From NCBI GenBank assembly GCA_933228675.1, contig OW121742.1:19868850-19932849 (forward strand): a DNA stretch of 64,000 bases, read 5' to 3'. Made by a program: the position numbers and the translations under genes. This document shows positions 12,721 through 25,390 of the stretch, in pieces; positions within the stretch are counted from its first letter, which is position 1; each line of letters opens with the position of its first letter. Below the pieces are notes generated by a model, which made no database searches, had not been told where the DNA came from, and was given only the letters and a program-made list of their open reading frames with translations. This DNA is from Stomorhina lunata (taxonomy: Eukaryota; Arthropoda; Insecta; Diptera; Rhiniidae).

Positions 12721-13535
12721 ATAAGCAAATTTTCAAAAATTTTGATCAGAAATTCATAAAAAAAATTCTTATTTTTATAAGAAATTTTACAAAAATTTAT
12801 AATTTTTCCATAGGAAATTTTTTTGTTTTTTTTAGGAAATTTTATAAAAATTTCTTATTTGTGTAAAGGCATTTTTTAAAATATTCTTATTTTTCCAAAA
12901 TCTATTATTTTAATAGGAAGTTTTTTAAATAATTTCTTAATTTTATAGAAAATTTTTCAAAAATTTCTAATTTTTACAGGAAATTTTTCAAAAATTTCTT
13001 ATTTTTATAGGAATTTTTTTTTTAAATTTCTTACTTTTATAGGAAATTCTTCAGAAGTTTCTAATTTTTATAGGAACTTTTTCAAAAATTTTTGATTTTT
13101 ATAGAAAATTTTTCAAATTTTTGATTTTTATAGAAAATTTTTCAAATTTTTTTTTTTTATTTTTATGGGACCTTTTAATTATATAGGAAATTTTTAAAAA
13201 ATTTCTATCTTTCTAATGAAATTTTTAAAAAAAAATCTTATTTTTATAGGAAATTTTTCAAAATTTTCTTGTTTTTAAAGTAAATATTTTTAAAAATTCC
13301 TGATTTTTACATGAAATATTTAAAAAAAAAAATTTATTTTAATAGAAAATTTTGAATAGGAAATTTTTCAAAAATTTCTTATTTTGATAGGATTTTCTTA
13401 CTTTTATAGGAAATTCTTCAGAAGTTTCTAATTTTTATAGGCAATTTTTAAAATTCCTAATTTTTTAGGAATTTTTTTTTTTAATTTCTTAATTTTATAG
13501 AAAATTTTTCAAGAGTTTCTAATTTTACATTTTGC
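12721..13535 (+). repeat. Degenerate 31-bp satellite (copy A)
   Basis: Diverged plus-orientation units (AGAAATTTTTCAAAAATTTC type) bordering the 29-bp array on its left. Repeated at 20966-21775. Confidence 0.85.
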
Positions 13536-15235
13536 GATAATTTTCTAAGAAAAATTAAGTATCGAAAATTTTCTATAAAAAAATTCTGTATAGAAAATTT
13601 TCAACAGAAAATTTTTGTATCGAAAATTTTCTATAGAATAGTTTTATACAGAAAATTTTCAATAGAAAAATTTTGTGTAAAAAATTTTCTTAGCAAAAAT
13701 TCTGTATCAAAAATTTTCTATAGAAAAATTTCGTATCAAAAATTTTCTATGGAAAAATTTTGTATCAAAAATTTTCTATAAAAAAAATTTGTATCAGAAA
13801 TATTCTTTAGAAAAATTTTGTATCAAAAATTGTCGATAGCAAAATTTTGTATCAAAAATTTTCTATAGAAGAATTTTGTATCAAAAATTGTCTATAGTAC
13901 AATTTTGTATCAATAATTCTCTATAGACAAATTTGGTGTAGAAAATTTTCTATAGAAAAATTTTGTATCGCAAATTTTCTATAGAAAAATTTTGTATCGA
14001 AATAGCAAAATTTTGTATTGAAAATTTTCTATAGAAATATTTTGTATCGAAAATTTTTTATAAAAAAAACTTGTATCAAAACTTTTTTACAGAAAAATTT
14101 GTATCGAAAATTTTCTATAGAAAAATTTTGTATCGAAAATTTTTTAGAAAAAATTGTGTATTGAAAATTTCAGATAGAAAAATTTTGTATCGAAAATTTT
14201 CTATAGAAACATTTTGTATCAAAAATTTTTTAGAGAAAAATTTTGTATAGAAAAATTTTGTATCGAAAATTTTCTATAGAAAAATTTTGTATCGAAAATT
14301 TTCTAAAGAAAAATTTTGTATCGAAAACTTTCTATAGAAAAATTTTGTATTGAAAATTTTCTTAAGAAAAATTTTGTATCGAAAATTTTCTATAGAAAAA
14401 TTTTGTATCAAAAATTGTCTAAAGTAAAATTTTGTATCAATAATTTTCTATAGAAAAATTTAGTATCGAAATAGCAAAATTTTGTATTGAAAATTTTCTA
14501 TAGAAATATTTTGTATCGAAAATTTTTTATAAAAAAAACTTGTATCAAAACTTTTTTACAGAAAAATTTGTATCGAAAATTTTCTATAGAAAAATTTTGT
14601 ATCGAAAATTTTTTAGAAAAAATTGTGTATTGAAAATTTCAGATAGAAAAATTTTGTATCGAAAATTTTCTATAGAAACATTTTGTATCGAAAATTTTCT
14701 ATAGAAAAATTTTGTATAGAAAAATTTTGTATCGAAAATTTTCTATAGAAAAATTTTGTATCGAAAATTTTCTATAGAAAAATTTTGTATCAAAAATTGT
14801 CTAAAGTAAAATTTTGTATCAATAATTTTCTATAGAAAAATTTAGTATCGAAATAGCAAAATTTTGTATTGAAAATTTTTTAGAGAAAAATTTTGTATCG
14901 AAAATTTTTTATAAAAAAACTTGTATCGAAACTTTTTTACAGAAAAATTTGTATCGAAAATTTTCTATAGAAAAATTTTGTATCGAAAATTTTTTATAAA
15001 AAATTGTGTATTGAAAATTTCAGATAGAAAAATTTTGTATCGAACATTTTCTATAGAAAAATTTTGTATTGAAAATTTTCTATAGTAAAATTTTGTATCG
15101 AAAATTTTCTATAAAAAAATTTAGTATCGAAAATTTTCTATAAAAAAAACTTGTATCGTAACTTTTTTACAGAAAAATTTGTATCGAAAATTTTTTATAG
15201 AAAAATTTTGTATTAAAAATTTTCTATGGAAACAT
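13536..15235. repeat. 29-bp satellite, TTTGTATCG family (copy A)
   Basis: Tandem 29-bp units: AAAATTTTCTATAGAAAAAT followed by TTTGTATCG. Each unit holds the perfect palindrome TTTTCTATAGAAAA. Marker variants (for example CGAAATAGCAAAA near 13998, 14467 and 14849) recur 469 and 382 bp apart, showing higher-order duplication. The homologous array in copy B is about 460 bp longer. Confidence 0.92.
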
Positions 15236-16755
15236 TTCTTAATTTTATAAAAAATAATTTCATCACAATTTGTTATTTTTATAAAAATTAGTTTCAAAGA
15301 TTTCTTATTTTACAGAAAATTTTTCAAAAATTTTCCTATTTTAATAGGATATTTCTCAAAAATTTCTTAATTTATAATAAATTTTTAAAAAATTTGTAAT
15401 TTTTATAAATTTTTCAAAAGTTTCTAATTTTTTTAAAAAATTTTCGATAAATGTCTTATTTTTATAGAAAATTTTTCAAACACGTTTTACTTTTATAGGA
15501 ATTCAAAAAAAATAAAAATTTCTTATTTTTATAGAAAGTTTTACAAAATTTTCTTATTTTTTAAATAAAAAATTTATTTTTATCGGAAACTTTTCAAAAA
15601 TTTCTTAATTTTATAGAAAATTTCTTATTTTCATAAGAAATTTTTCAAAAATTGTTTTTTTTTTTAAATTACTTAATTTTTTTTTTTTTTATTTTCATAG
15701 GAAATTTTTTAAAAATCTCTTATTTTTGTATTTGATTTTTCAATTATTGGAAATTTTTTAAAAAGTTTTTAATTTTATAGAAAATTTTTCAAAAATTTCT
15801 TGTTTTTATAGGAAATTTTTCAAAAATTTCTTGTTTTTATAGGAAATTTTTCAAAAATTTCTTGTTTTTATAGGAAATTTTTTAAAAATTTCTTGTTTTT
15901 ATAGGAAATTTTTCAAAAATTTCTTGTTTTTATAGGAAATTTTTCAAAAATTTCTTGTTTTTATAGGAAATTTTTCAAAAATTTCTTGTTTTTATAGGAA
16001 ATTTTTCAAAAATTTCTTGTTTTTATAGGAAATTTTTGGAAAATTTCTTATTTTTATAAGAAAATTTTTCAAAAATTGCATATTTTTATAGAAAATTTTT
16101 TAAAATTTTCTTATTTTGATAGGAAATTATTTTTTTTGATACAGGAACTTTTTGAAAATTTTCTTATTTTTGTAGGAAATTTTTGAGAATTTTCTTATTT
16201 TTGTAGGAGATTTTTCAATAATTTCTTATTCTATAAGAATATTTTTAAAAAGAATTTGTACTTTTTTAAAAATATTCTTATATTTATAGGAAATGTTTCA
16301 AAAACTTTTTATGGGAAACTTTTCAAAAATTTATATTTTTGTAGGAAATTATTAAAAAAAATTTCTTATTTTGATAATAAATTTTTCAAAAATTTCTTAA
16401 ATTTATAAGAAATTTTTTTAAGGATTTCTTATTTTCATAGAAAATTTTTCAAAAGTTTTTTATTCTTAAAGGAAATTTTTCAAAAATTTCTTATTTTTAT
16501 AGGAAATTTTTCAAAAATTTCTTATTTTTATATTAAATTTTTCAAAAATGTCTTATTTTTATGGGAAATTTTTCAAAAATTTCTGGCGTTTATATTAACA
16601 TTTTCAAAAATTTTTAATTTTTTTGGGAAATTGTTTAAAAATTTCTTATTTTTATAGGAAATTTTCTTAAAATTATTTTAGGAATTTTTTTTAAACATTA
16701 AGAATAAGAATTCTTATAGACAATTTTTTAAAAATTTCTAATTTTTATAGAAAAT
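15236..16755 (+). repeat. 31-bp satellite (copy A)
   Basis: Plus-orientation units with a homogeneous core near 15780-16030 (TTTCTTGTTTTTATAGG variant), otherwise degenerate. Repeated at 23936-25390. Confidence 0.9.
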
Positions 16756-18562
16756 TTTGATTATGTGATGTTCTGCTCTAGTCATGTTGTGGAATTGTTA
16801 ATGCAATTAATTAAAAAAAATATTCTTTAAATTAACGGAAGCTTTTTAAAATTTTGGGTAAATTTTTAAAATGTTTAAGATGTGATTTCGTTAAAAATTC
16901 TATAAATAAAGACGACCTAACCAACCATCAAAAGGTTTCCCTACCAATTTTTTTATTTGTTTTATTAAAATAAAACTAGTTATTACAATAATAAATAATT
17001 GTAATAAATTGGAATCTTAGTGCAATACTCTACCGTACAACTTTTTGATTCTGTAAATATTTGAATATAAAGATTGTAGAAATAAGATTGTCAGAAACCA
17101 AATTGTCTTTAATGTTGCCTAAATGTATGCTATAGTTATGTTATCTTAGAAATATGTTATAGTTCTATGTTATGTTCTGCTCTAGTTCTGTTATTGCTAT
17201 GTTAATCCAATTTATTTTAATGTAAAATTCTTCTGTAAATTACCGGATATATGAAACAGATTTTTCAAAATTTTATGTAAATTTTTAAGAAGTGTAAAGT
17301 TTGATTTAATTAAAGATTCTTTAAATATTTTTATAAAAAAGTGGAATAACAAGATAATTTAGTTTAAATTTTAGTTATTGTAATTTATGTTAAACAACAT
17401 GTTTTATCATGTTTATGATGAAATCACTGATAATGAAATTAATATGCAAATAAGAGCATAAATATCAGATCGATCTTTATAAATTGTATTAAATGCTTGT
17501 AAATTTTTTAATTTATTTTGAGTTTTTTATATGATACCGGTTGTATCAGTTCATTTGTCTTTGATTTATGGTATTAAAAAAATTCCTCGAGAATTTTTAG
17601 AAATTTGTACAGTTAAGCTGGAAAACAGTTGAGGCAAGAGTTTTGAATTCTAACTTAATCATCATTGCAGACAATTTGTCTGCTTCGGTGACGAATGATG
17701 GATTTTATTATAATGGACTTACTCACTTAATTACATAAATTGTCTTAAGTGTTCTGTCAAGATTTTTAACCAGAAATATATCATTACTTTTGAAATGTTT
17801 GAAAGGCGGACATATAAATTGTCTGTTTATACCAAAAACATATAATGACTTGTAATATAAGTCTAAAATACCCATCCTATTTACATATTTCAAGACTACA
17901 ACATGTCGTCATCATCATCTTTGTTGCCCATCTTTTCAATAACATCAAAAAACCTTAACCGCCATAAATTAAACTTATTCTAGAGATAAAAGAACTTAAT
18001 GTCTTTAAAAAAATTCTAAAACAAAGACCCAAACCGTACAAAACTGTATTAAGTTTGTGAAACGTGTTTGGCCAAGAGCAAAAAAAAGAACTGAATAAAA
18101 AAAGATGTCGGTATCTGGTTTCATTGGACTAAAAATAGCAATGGACAATCATTCTGACCGTCTGTCCGACACTTGTATAAATATATAGAAAAAGGAAAGG
18201 GAATTTTTGATTTACTTCTGCTTCGGATTACTTAAATCAAGAATTTATGGTATTTCTCAAAATAAATGTTACAAAAAAAATTTTTTAACAGTAAAATTTT
18301 TTATTTTCGAAAAAATTCTTAAGAATTTTTTTTGAATATTTAAGAGCTAATATTTTTTTTTCTGAATAACTTGTTTCTAAATTTTTATGCGAATAAATAA
18401 TAGCGATCATATGACATTCCTAATTAAATAAATAATTTTTTTCCTAAAATATTGGTTGAATCTTAAATGACATGATATAAAAGGTTGTTTTAAAATATCA
18501 TAAAATATCACAAAAGACATATCAAATACACTGTGCTCAATAAAAAATCTCAAATAGTAAAA
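16756..18562. other. Non-satellite AT-rich block (copy A), no gene seen
   Basis: Contains a diverged direct repeat of about 150 bp, anchored by TTCTGCTCTAGT at 16771 and 17175 (offset 404), a perfect hairpin at 17667-17683 (GCAGACAA, T, TTGTCTGC), and a TATAAATATATA at 18176-18187. No exon of the kind used by the genes here follows the TATA-like site. The block is truncated at its right end by the assembly gap. Confidence 0.55.
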
Positions 18563-18762
18563 NNNNNNNNNNNNNNNNNNNNNNNNNNNNNNNNNNNNNN
18601 NNNNNNNNNNNNNNNNNNNNNNNNNNNNNNNNNNNNNNNNNNNNNNNNNNNNNNNNNNNNNNNNNNNNNNNNNNNNNNNNNNNNNNNNNNNNNNNNNNNN
18701 NNNNNNNNNNNNNNNNNNNNNNNNNNNNNNNNNNNNNNNNNNNNNNNNNNNNNNNNNNNNNN
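18563..18762. other. Assembly gap (200 N)
   Basis: A run of exactly 200 Ns, a conventional placeholder length for a gap of unknown size. The two gap edges are 8 kb out of register within the same duplicated segment. The open frame spanning it is meaningless. Confidence 0.98.
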
Positions 18763-19607
18763 TATAGGAAACTTTTAAAAAATTTCTTATTTTTATAAAA
18801 AAATTTTCAAAAATTTACTATTTTAATAGGAAATTTTTAAAAAATTTCCTATTTTTATAGGAAATTTTTAAAAAATTTTCTATTTTTATAGGCAATTTTT
18901 AACAAATTTCCTATTTTTATAGGAAATTTTTCAAAAATTTTTTATTTTTATAGGAAATATTTAAAAAATGTCTTATTTTATAGGAATTATTTAAAAAATT
19001 TCTTATTTTTATAGGAAATTTTTCAGAAATTTCTTATTTTTATAGAAAATTTTTACAAATTATTCTTAGTTTTACTGGTATTTTTTAAAAAATTTCTTAG
19101 GTTTTTAGAAAATTAAAAAAGAAATGTTAATTTTTTATAAGAGCCTTTTCAAAAATTTCTGATTTTTGTTGAAAATTTTTCAAAATTTCTTATTTTGATT
19201 AGAAATTTTTCAAAAAATTCTTATTTTTATAGGAAATTCTTTAAATTTTTTTATTTTTATAGGTAATTTTTTAAAAAAATTCTTATTTCTATAGGAAATT
19301 TTTCAAAAATTTCTCTATTTTATAGAAAATTTTTCACAAATTTCTTATTTTTATAGGAAATTTTTCAAAAATTTCTTATTTTTATAGGAAATTTATAAAA
19401 AAATTTCTTAGTTTTTTTTGGAAATTTTTCAAAGATTTATAAGTTTTTTAGGATAGTTTTAAAAAATATCTCATTTTTATAGAAACATTTTTAGAAATTT
19501 TAATAATTTCTTAGTTTTATAAGAATTTTTTAAAAATGTCTTATTTTTTTAGGAAATTTTGAAATTTCTTTTTGTTATAGAAAAAATAACAAATTTTTTT
19601 TTAGAAA

Positions 19608-20965
19608 AAAAAAAAGTATATAATCCGAACCCTGTCTTTTGTTAAATGATGTTACGTTCTTGTATTTTTAACACTTTCAAACTTCAGTGGTTTTTGTTAT
19701 GTTTTATAAGTGTTTTGATATTTTTATTTTTTAATTAAGTGAATGGCCGGTCATCAATGCCCTTGCGATTTATCGCATTGACAAAGTCAATAAATATTAT
19801 TAGCTGATGATAGCAGCGAATTAAATCAATATTAAAAAATTAAACTTAAACCAAAAAAAAAAAAAAAAACACTCAAAACTATAAAACTAACAAAAAACAA
19901 AGGTTGAGTTTCTTCTGACTCAAAACCTGTCATAGAAGTCACATTTTGTGTTTTGAATTTAAATTTGGATTTAGATTTTGACAATCTAAATCCAATGACG
20001 TTGATGAGGGAAGAATTTACATATTTTAGTCATTGTAAATCATTTCAATTAAATTAACAAATTTATAGTTTGCCTCTTTTTTGTATTTTATAGCTATAAT
20101 TTTAGTTTTAGAGTAGAACAAATAGTTTTTAAGTATAAATTTAAAAAAGTCGAGAAAACAAAAAACTTGCCATGTCTACATTTAAGTTTCTTTATCTTAA
20201 AAAAAAAAACTAAAGAAATAAATTTTGTAAAAAACCAAAAAAAAAAAAAAAACATTAAAACTATCTAAGTCTTTTCAATAATTCTTTACAAAAGCTTTTG
20301 CATAAATAAGGTTTTTTGTTTCAGTCTAAAATTTAAATCTGTTAAATTAATTCATTCATGGATATATCAAATCAAATTGATCGGTTCCAGTTGTTTTCAA
20401 AATCTTCATAAATTTAAATTTCTTTGTAAAGAAAAACAAAAAAACGGCTACAAGAAATTATTTAAATTAAGTAGGATTTTTATTTGTCTTAAAGTTTAAA
20501 CAATCTGAGGTTTTTTCGTACTAGTTTTTAGTTGTAGTCTATAATTTATTTCTGCTTTTGATAATCAGGTATTTAAAACAAATCATTGATCTTTTGATTT
20601 GAATTGGTTTGAGTTGTTTTGATTTAGTTATTATCTTTTGTTGTTCAACTCAAAACTTTTGTACTTTTTCAGCTTCGATTCAGTCACGTGGTCTAATGGT
20701 TTTCTTAAGGTTGAGGTATTGTTCATTGTTTTAAATTTCGGTCTTTTTAAAGTATTTTTGTTTTTTCTGCACAAAATTCAAAGTATGTCAAAGACTTGAA
20801 ATTGCCAAAGCATGACTTCTTTGATTTTTTCTTATGGGTAATTTCTGAAAAATTGTTATCAAAATAAAATCTAGAGCTTCAAATTTCTTCTCGATCATTC
20901 GAACCATTTTAGTTCTATCTTAGTTTTAAAATTAAAGTTTAAGTTACATTATATTTCTGAAAATT
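19608..20965. other. Non-satellite AT-rich block (copy B), no gene seen
   Basis: Second copy of 11346-12720, nearly identical apart from poly-A length and a few substitutions. No gene seen. Confidence 0.5.
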
Positions 20966-21775
20966 CTTAAATCTATAGGCAAATTTTCAAAAATTTTTAT
21001 CAGAAATTTATAAAAAAAATATTTTACAAAAATTTGTAATCTTTCCATAAGAAATTTTTAAATTTTCTTTTTGTTTATTTTTAGGAAATTTTATTAAAAT
21101 TTCTTATTTGCGTAGAGGAAATTTTTAAAAATGTATTCATTTTTTATAGCAGATTTTTCCAAAATCTATTATTTTAATAGGAAGTTTTTTAAATAATTTT
21201 TTAATTTTATAGAAAATTTTTCAAAAATTTCTAATTTTTACAGGAAATTTTTCAAAAATGTCTTATTTTTATAGGATTTTTTTTTTAATTTCTTACTTTT
21301 ATAGGAAATTCTTCAGAAGTTTCTAATTTTTATAGGAACTTTTTCAAAAATTTTTGATTTTTATAGAAAATTTTTCAAAATATTTTTTTTTATTTTTATG
21401 GGACTTTTTAATTATAAAGGAAATTTTTAAAAAATTTCTACCTTTCTAATGAAATTTTAAAAAAAAATGTTATTTTTATAGGAAATTTTTCAAAAATTTC
21501 TTATTTTTATACGAAATATTTCTAAAAATTCCTGATTTTTACATGAAATATTTTCAAAAAATTTTTATATTAATAGAAAATTTTTCAAAATTTTCTTATT
21601 TTTATACGATTTTTTTTTAATTTCTTACTTTTATAGGAAATTCTTCAGAAGTTTCTAATTTTTATAGCAAATTTTTAAAATTCCTAATTTTTTAGGAAAT
21701 TTTTTTAGGAATTTTTTTTTTTAATTTCTTAATTTTATAGAAAATTTTTCAAGAGTTTCTAATTTTACATTTTGC

Positions 21776-23935
21776 GATAATTTTCTATAATTTTCTATAA
21801 AAAAATTCTGTATAGAAAATTTTCAACAGAAAATTTTTGTATCGAAAATTTTCTATAGAATAGTTTTATACAGAAAATTTTCAATAGAAAAATTTTGTGT
21901 AAAAAATTTTCTTAGCAAAAATTCTGTATCAAAAATTTTCTATAGAAAAATTTCGTATCAAAAATTTTCTATGGAAAAATTTTGTATCAAAAATTTTCTA
22001 TAAAAAAAATTTGTATCAGAAATATTCTTTAGAAAAATTTTGTATCAAAAATTGTCGATAGCAAAATTTTATATGAAACATTTTCTATCTAAAATTTTCT
22101 ATTAAAAAATTTTGTATCGAACATTTTCTATAGAAAAATTTTTTAACGTAAATTTTATATACAAACATTTTATACCAAAAAATTTTCGATAGAAAAATTT
22201 TGTATAGAAAATTTTCGATAGAATAATTTTGTATAGAAAATTTTCTGTAGAAAAATTTTGTATTCAACAATTTTGTATCAAAAATTTTCTATAGAAAAAT
22301 TTTGTATTAAAAATTTTCTATAGAAGAATTTTGTATCAAAAATTGTCTATAGTACAATTTTGTATCAATAATTTTCTATAGACAAATTTGGTATCGAAAA
22401 TTTTCTATAGAAAAATTTGGTATTGAAAATTTTCTATAGAAAAATTTGGTATCGAAAATTTTCTATAGAAAAATTTTGTATAGAAAATTTTCGATAGAAA
22501 AATTTTGTATAGAAAATTTTCTTTAGAAAAATTTTGTATTCAACAATTTTGTATCAAAAATTTTCTATAGAAAAATTTTGTATTAAAAATTTTCTATAGA
22601 AGAATTTTGTATCAAAAATTGTCTATAGTACAATTTTGTATCAATAATTTTCTATAGACAAATTTGATATCGAAAATTTTCTATAGAAAAATTTGGTATT
22701 GAAAATTTTCTATAGAAAAATTTGGTATCGAAAATTTTCTATAGAAAACTTTTGTATCGAAAATTTTCTATAGAAAAATTTTGAATAGAAAATTTTCTTA
22801 AGAAAAATTTTGTATTGAGAAATTTTGTATCGAAAATTTTGTATAGAAAAATTTTGTATCGAAAATTTTCTATAGAAAAATTTTGTATCGAAAATTTTCT
22901 AAAGAAAAATTTTGTTTCGAAAACTTTCTATAGAAAAATTTTGTATAGAAAATTTTCTTAAGAAAAATTTTGTATCGAAAATTTTCTATAGAAAAATTTT
23001 GTATCAAAAATTGTCTAAAGTAAAATTTTGTATCAATAATTTTCTATAGAAAAATTTAGTATCGAAATAGCAAAATTTTGTATTGAAAATTTTCTATAGA
23101 AAAATTTTGTATCGAAAATTTTTTATAAAAAAACTTGTATCAAAACTTTTTTACAGAAAAATTTGTATCGAAAATTTTCTATAGAAAAATTTTGTATCGA
23201 AAATTTTTTAGAAAAAATTGTGTATTGAAAATTTCAGATAGAAAAATTTTGTATCGAAAATTTTCTATAGAAACATTTTGTATCGAAAATTTTCTATAGA
23301 AAAATTTTGTATAGAAAATTTTGTATAGAAAAATTTTGTATCGAAAATTTTCTATAGAAAAATTTTGTATCGAAAATTTTCTATAGAAAAATTTTGTATC
23401 GAAAATTTTCTATAGAAAAATTTTGTATCAAAAATTGTCTCAAGTAAAATTTTGTATCAATAATTTTCTATAGAAAAATTTAGTATCGAAATAGCAAAAT
23501 TTTGTATTGAAAATTTTTTATAGAAAAATTTTGTATCGAAAATTTTTTTATAAAAAAACTTGTATCGAAACTTTTTTACAGAAAAATTTGTATCGAAAAT
23601 TTTCTATAGAAAAATTTTGTAACGAAAATTTTTTATAAAAAATTGTGTATTGAAAATTTCAGATAGAAAAATTTTGTATCGAACATTTTCTATAGAAAAA
23701 TTTTGTATTGAAAATTTTCTTTAAAAAAATTTTGTATCGTAAATTTTCTATAAAAAAATTTTGTACAGAAAATTTTCTATAGTAAAATTTTGTATCGAAA
23801 ATTTTCTATAAAAAAATTTAGTATCGAAAATTTTCTATAAAAAAAAACTTGTATCGTAACTTTTTTACAGAAAAATTTGTATCGAAAATTTTTTATAGAA
23901 AAATTTTGTATTAAAAATTTTCTATGGAAACATTT
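21776..23935. repeat. 29-bp satellite, TTTGTATCG family (copy B)
   Basis: Same unit as 13536-15235. A block starting TATTCAACAATTTTG at 22261 recurs at 22537, giving a 276-bp higher-order period that appears only in this copy. This accounts for much of the length difference between the two copies. Minus-strand open frames here (22085-22270, 23777-23995) are artefacts. Confidence 0.92.
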
Positions 23936-25390
23936 CTTAATTTTATAAAAAATAATTTCATCACAATTTGTTATTTTTATAAAAATTAGTTTCAAAGATT
24001 TCTTATTTTACAGAAAATTTTTCAAAAATTTTCCTATTTTAATAGGATATTTCTCAAAAATTTCTTAATTTATAATAAATTTTTAAAAAATTTGTAATTT
24101 TTATAAATTTTTCAAAAGTTTCTAATTTTTTAAAAAAATTTTCGATAAATGTCTTATTTTTATAGAAAATTTTTCAAACACGTTTTACTTTTATAGGAAT
24201 TCAAAAAAAAATAAAAATTTCTTATTTTTATAGAAAGTTTTACAAAATTTTCTTATTTTTTAAATAAAAATTTATTTTTATAGGAAACTTTTCAAAAATT
24301 TCTTATTTTTATAGAAAATTTCTTATTTTCATAAGAAATTTTTCAAAAATTGTTTTTTTTTTAAATTACTTAATTTTTTTTTTTATTTTCATAGGAAATT
24401 TTTTAAAAATATCTTATTTTTGTATTTGATTTTTCAATTATAGGAAATTTTTTAAAAAGTTTTTAATTTTATAGAAAATTTTTCAAAAATTTCTTATTTT
24501 TATAGGAAATTTTTCAAAAATTTCTTGTTTTTATAGGAAATTTTTCAAAAATTTCTTGTTTTTATAGGAAATTTTTCAAAAATTTCTTGTTTTTATAGGA
24601 AATTTTTCAAAAATTTCTTATTTTTATAGGAAATTTTTCAAAAATTTCTTGTTTTTATAGGAAATTTTTGGAAAATTTCTTAATTTTATAAGAAAATTTT
24701 TCAAAAATTTCATATTTTTATAGAAAATTTTTTAAAATTTTCTTATTTTGATAGGAAATTATTTTTTTTGATACAGGAACTTTTTGAAAATTTTCTTATT
24801 TTTGTAGGAAATTTTTCAGAATTTTCTTATTTTTGTAGGAGATTTTTCAATAATTTCTTATTCTATAAGAATATTTTTAAAAAGAACTTGTACTTTTTTA
24901 AAAATATTCTTATATTTATAGGAAATGTTTCAAAAACTTTTTGTGGGAAACTTTTCAAAAATGTATATTTTTGTAGGAAATTATTAAAAAAATTTCTTAT
25001 TTTGATAATAAATTTTTAAAAAATTTCTTATATTTATAAGAAATTTTTTTAAGGATTTCTTATTTTCATAGAAAATTTTTCAAAAGTTTTTTATTCTTAA
25101 AGGAAATTTTTCAAAAATTTCTTATTTTTATAGGAAATTTTTCAAAAATTTCTTATTTTTATAGGAAATTTCTCAAAAATTTCTTATTTTTATGGGAAAT
25201 TTTTCAAAAATTTCTGGCGTTTATATTAACATTTTCAAAAATTTTTAATTTTTTTGGGAAATTGTTTAAAAAATTTCTTATTTTTATATGAAATTTTCTT
25301 AAAATTATTTTAGGAAATTTTTTTAAACATTAAGAATAAGAATTCTTTTAGACAATTTTTTAAAAATTTCTAATTTTTATAGAAAATTTT
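23936..25390 (+). repeat. 31-bp satellite (copy B)
   Basis: Second copy of 15236-16755, with fewer TTTCTTGTTTTTATAGG units in the homogeneous core, which indicates unit-number variation between the copies. Confidence 0.9.

Larger units (their letters stand above)
10503..18562. repeat. Copy A of 8-kb duplicated segment
   Basis: Matches 18763-27204 in the same order and orientation through satellite, unique and 29-bp array blocks, with only scattered substitutions, homopolymer length differences and one block of unit-number difference. It ends exactly at the Ns, at the position homologous to 27204. No cuticle gene lies inside. Confidence 0.92.

Noticed and set aside
18533..18778. Open frame spanning the N gap
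   Set aside because: Consists almost entirely of unknown residues.
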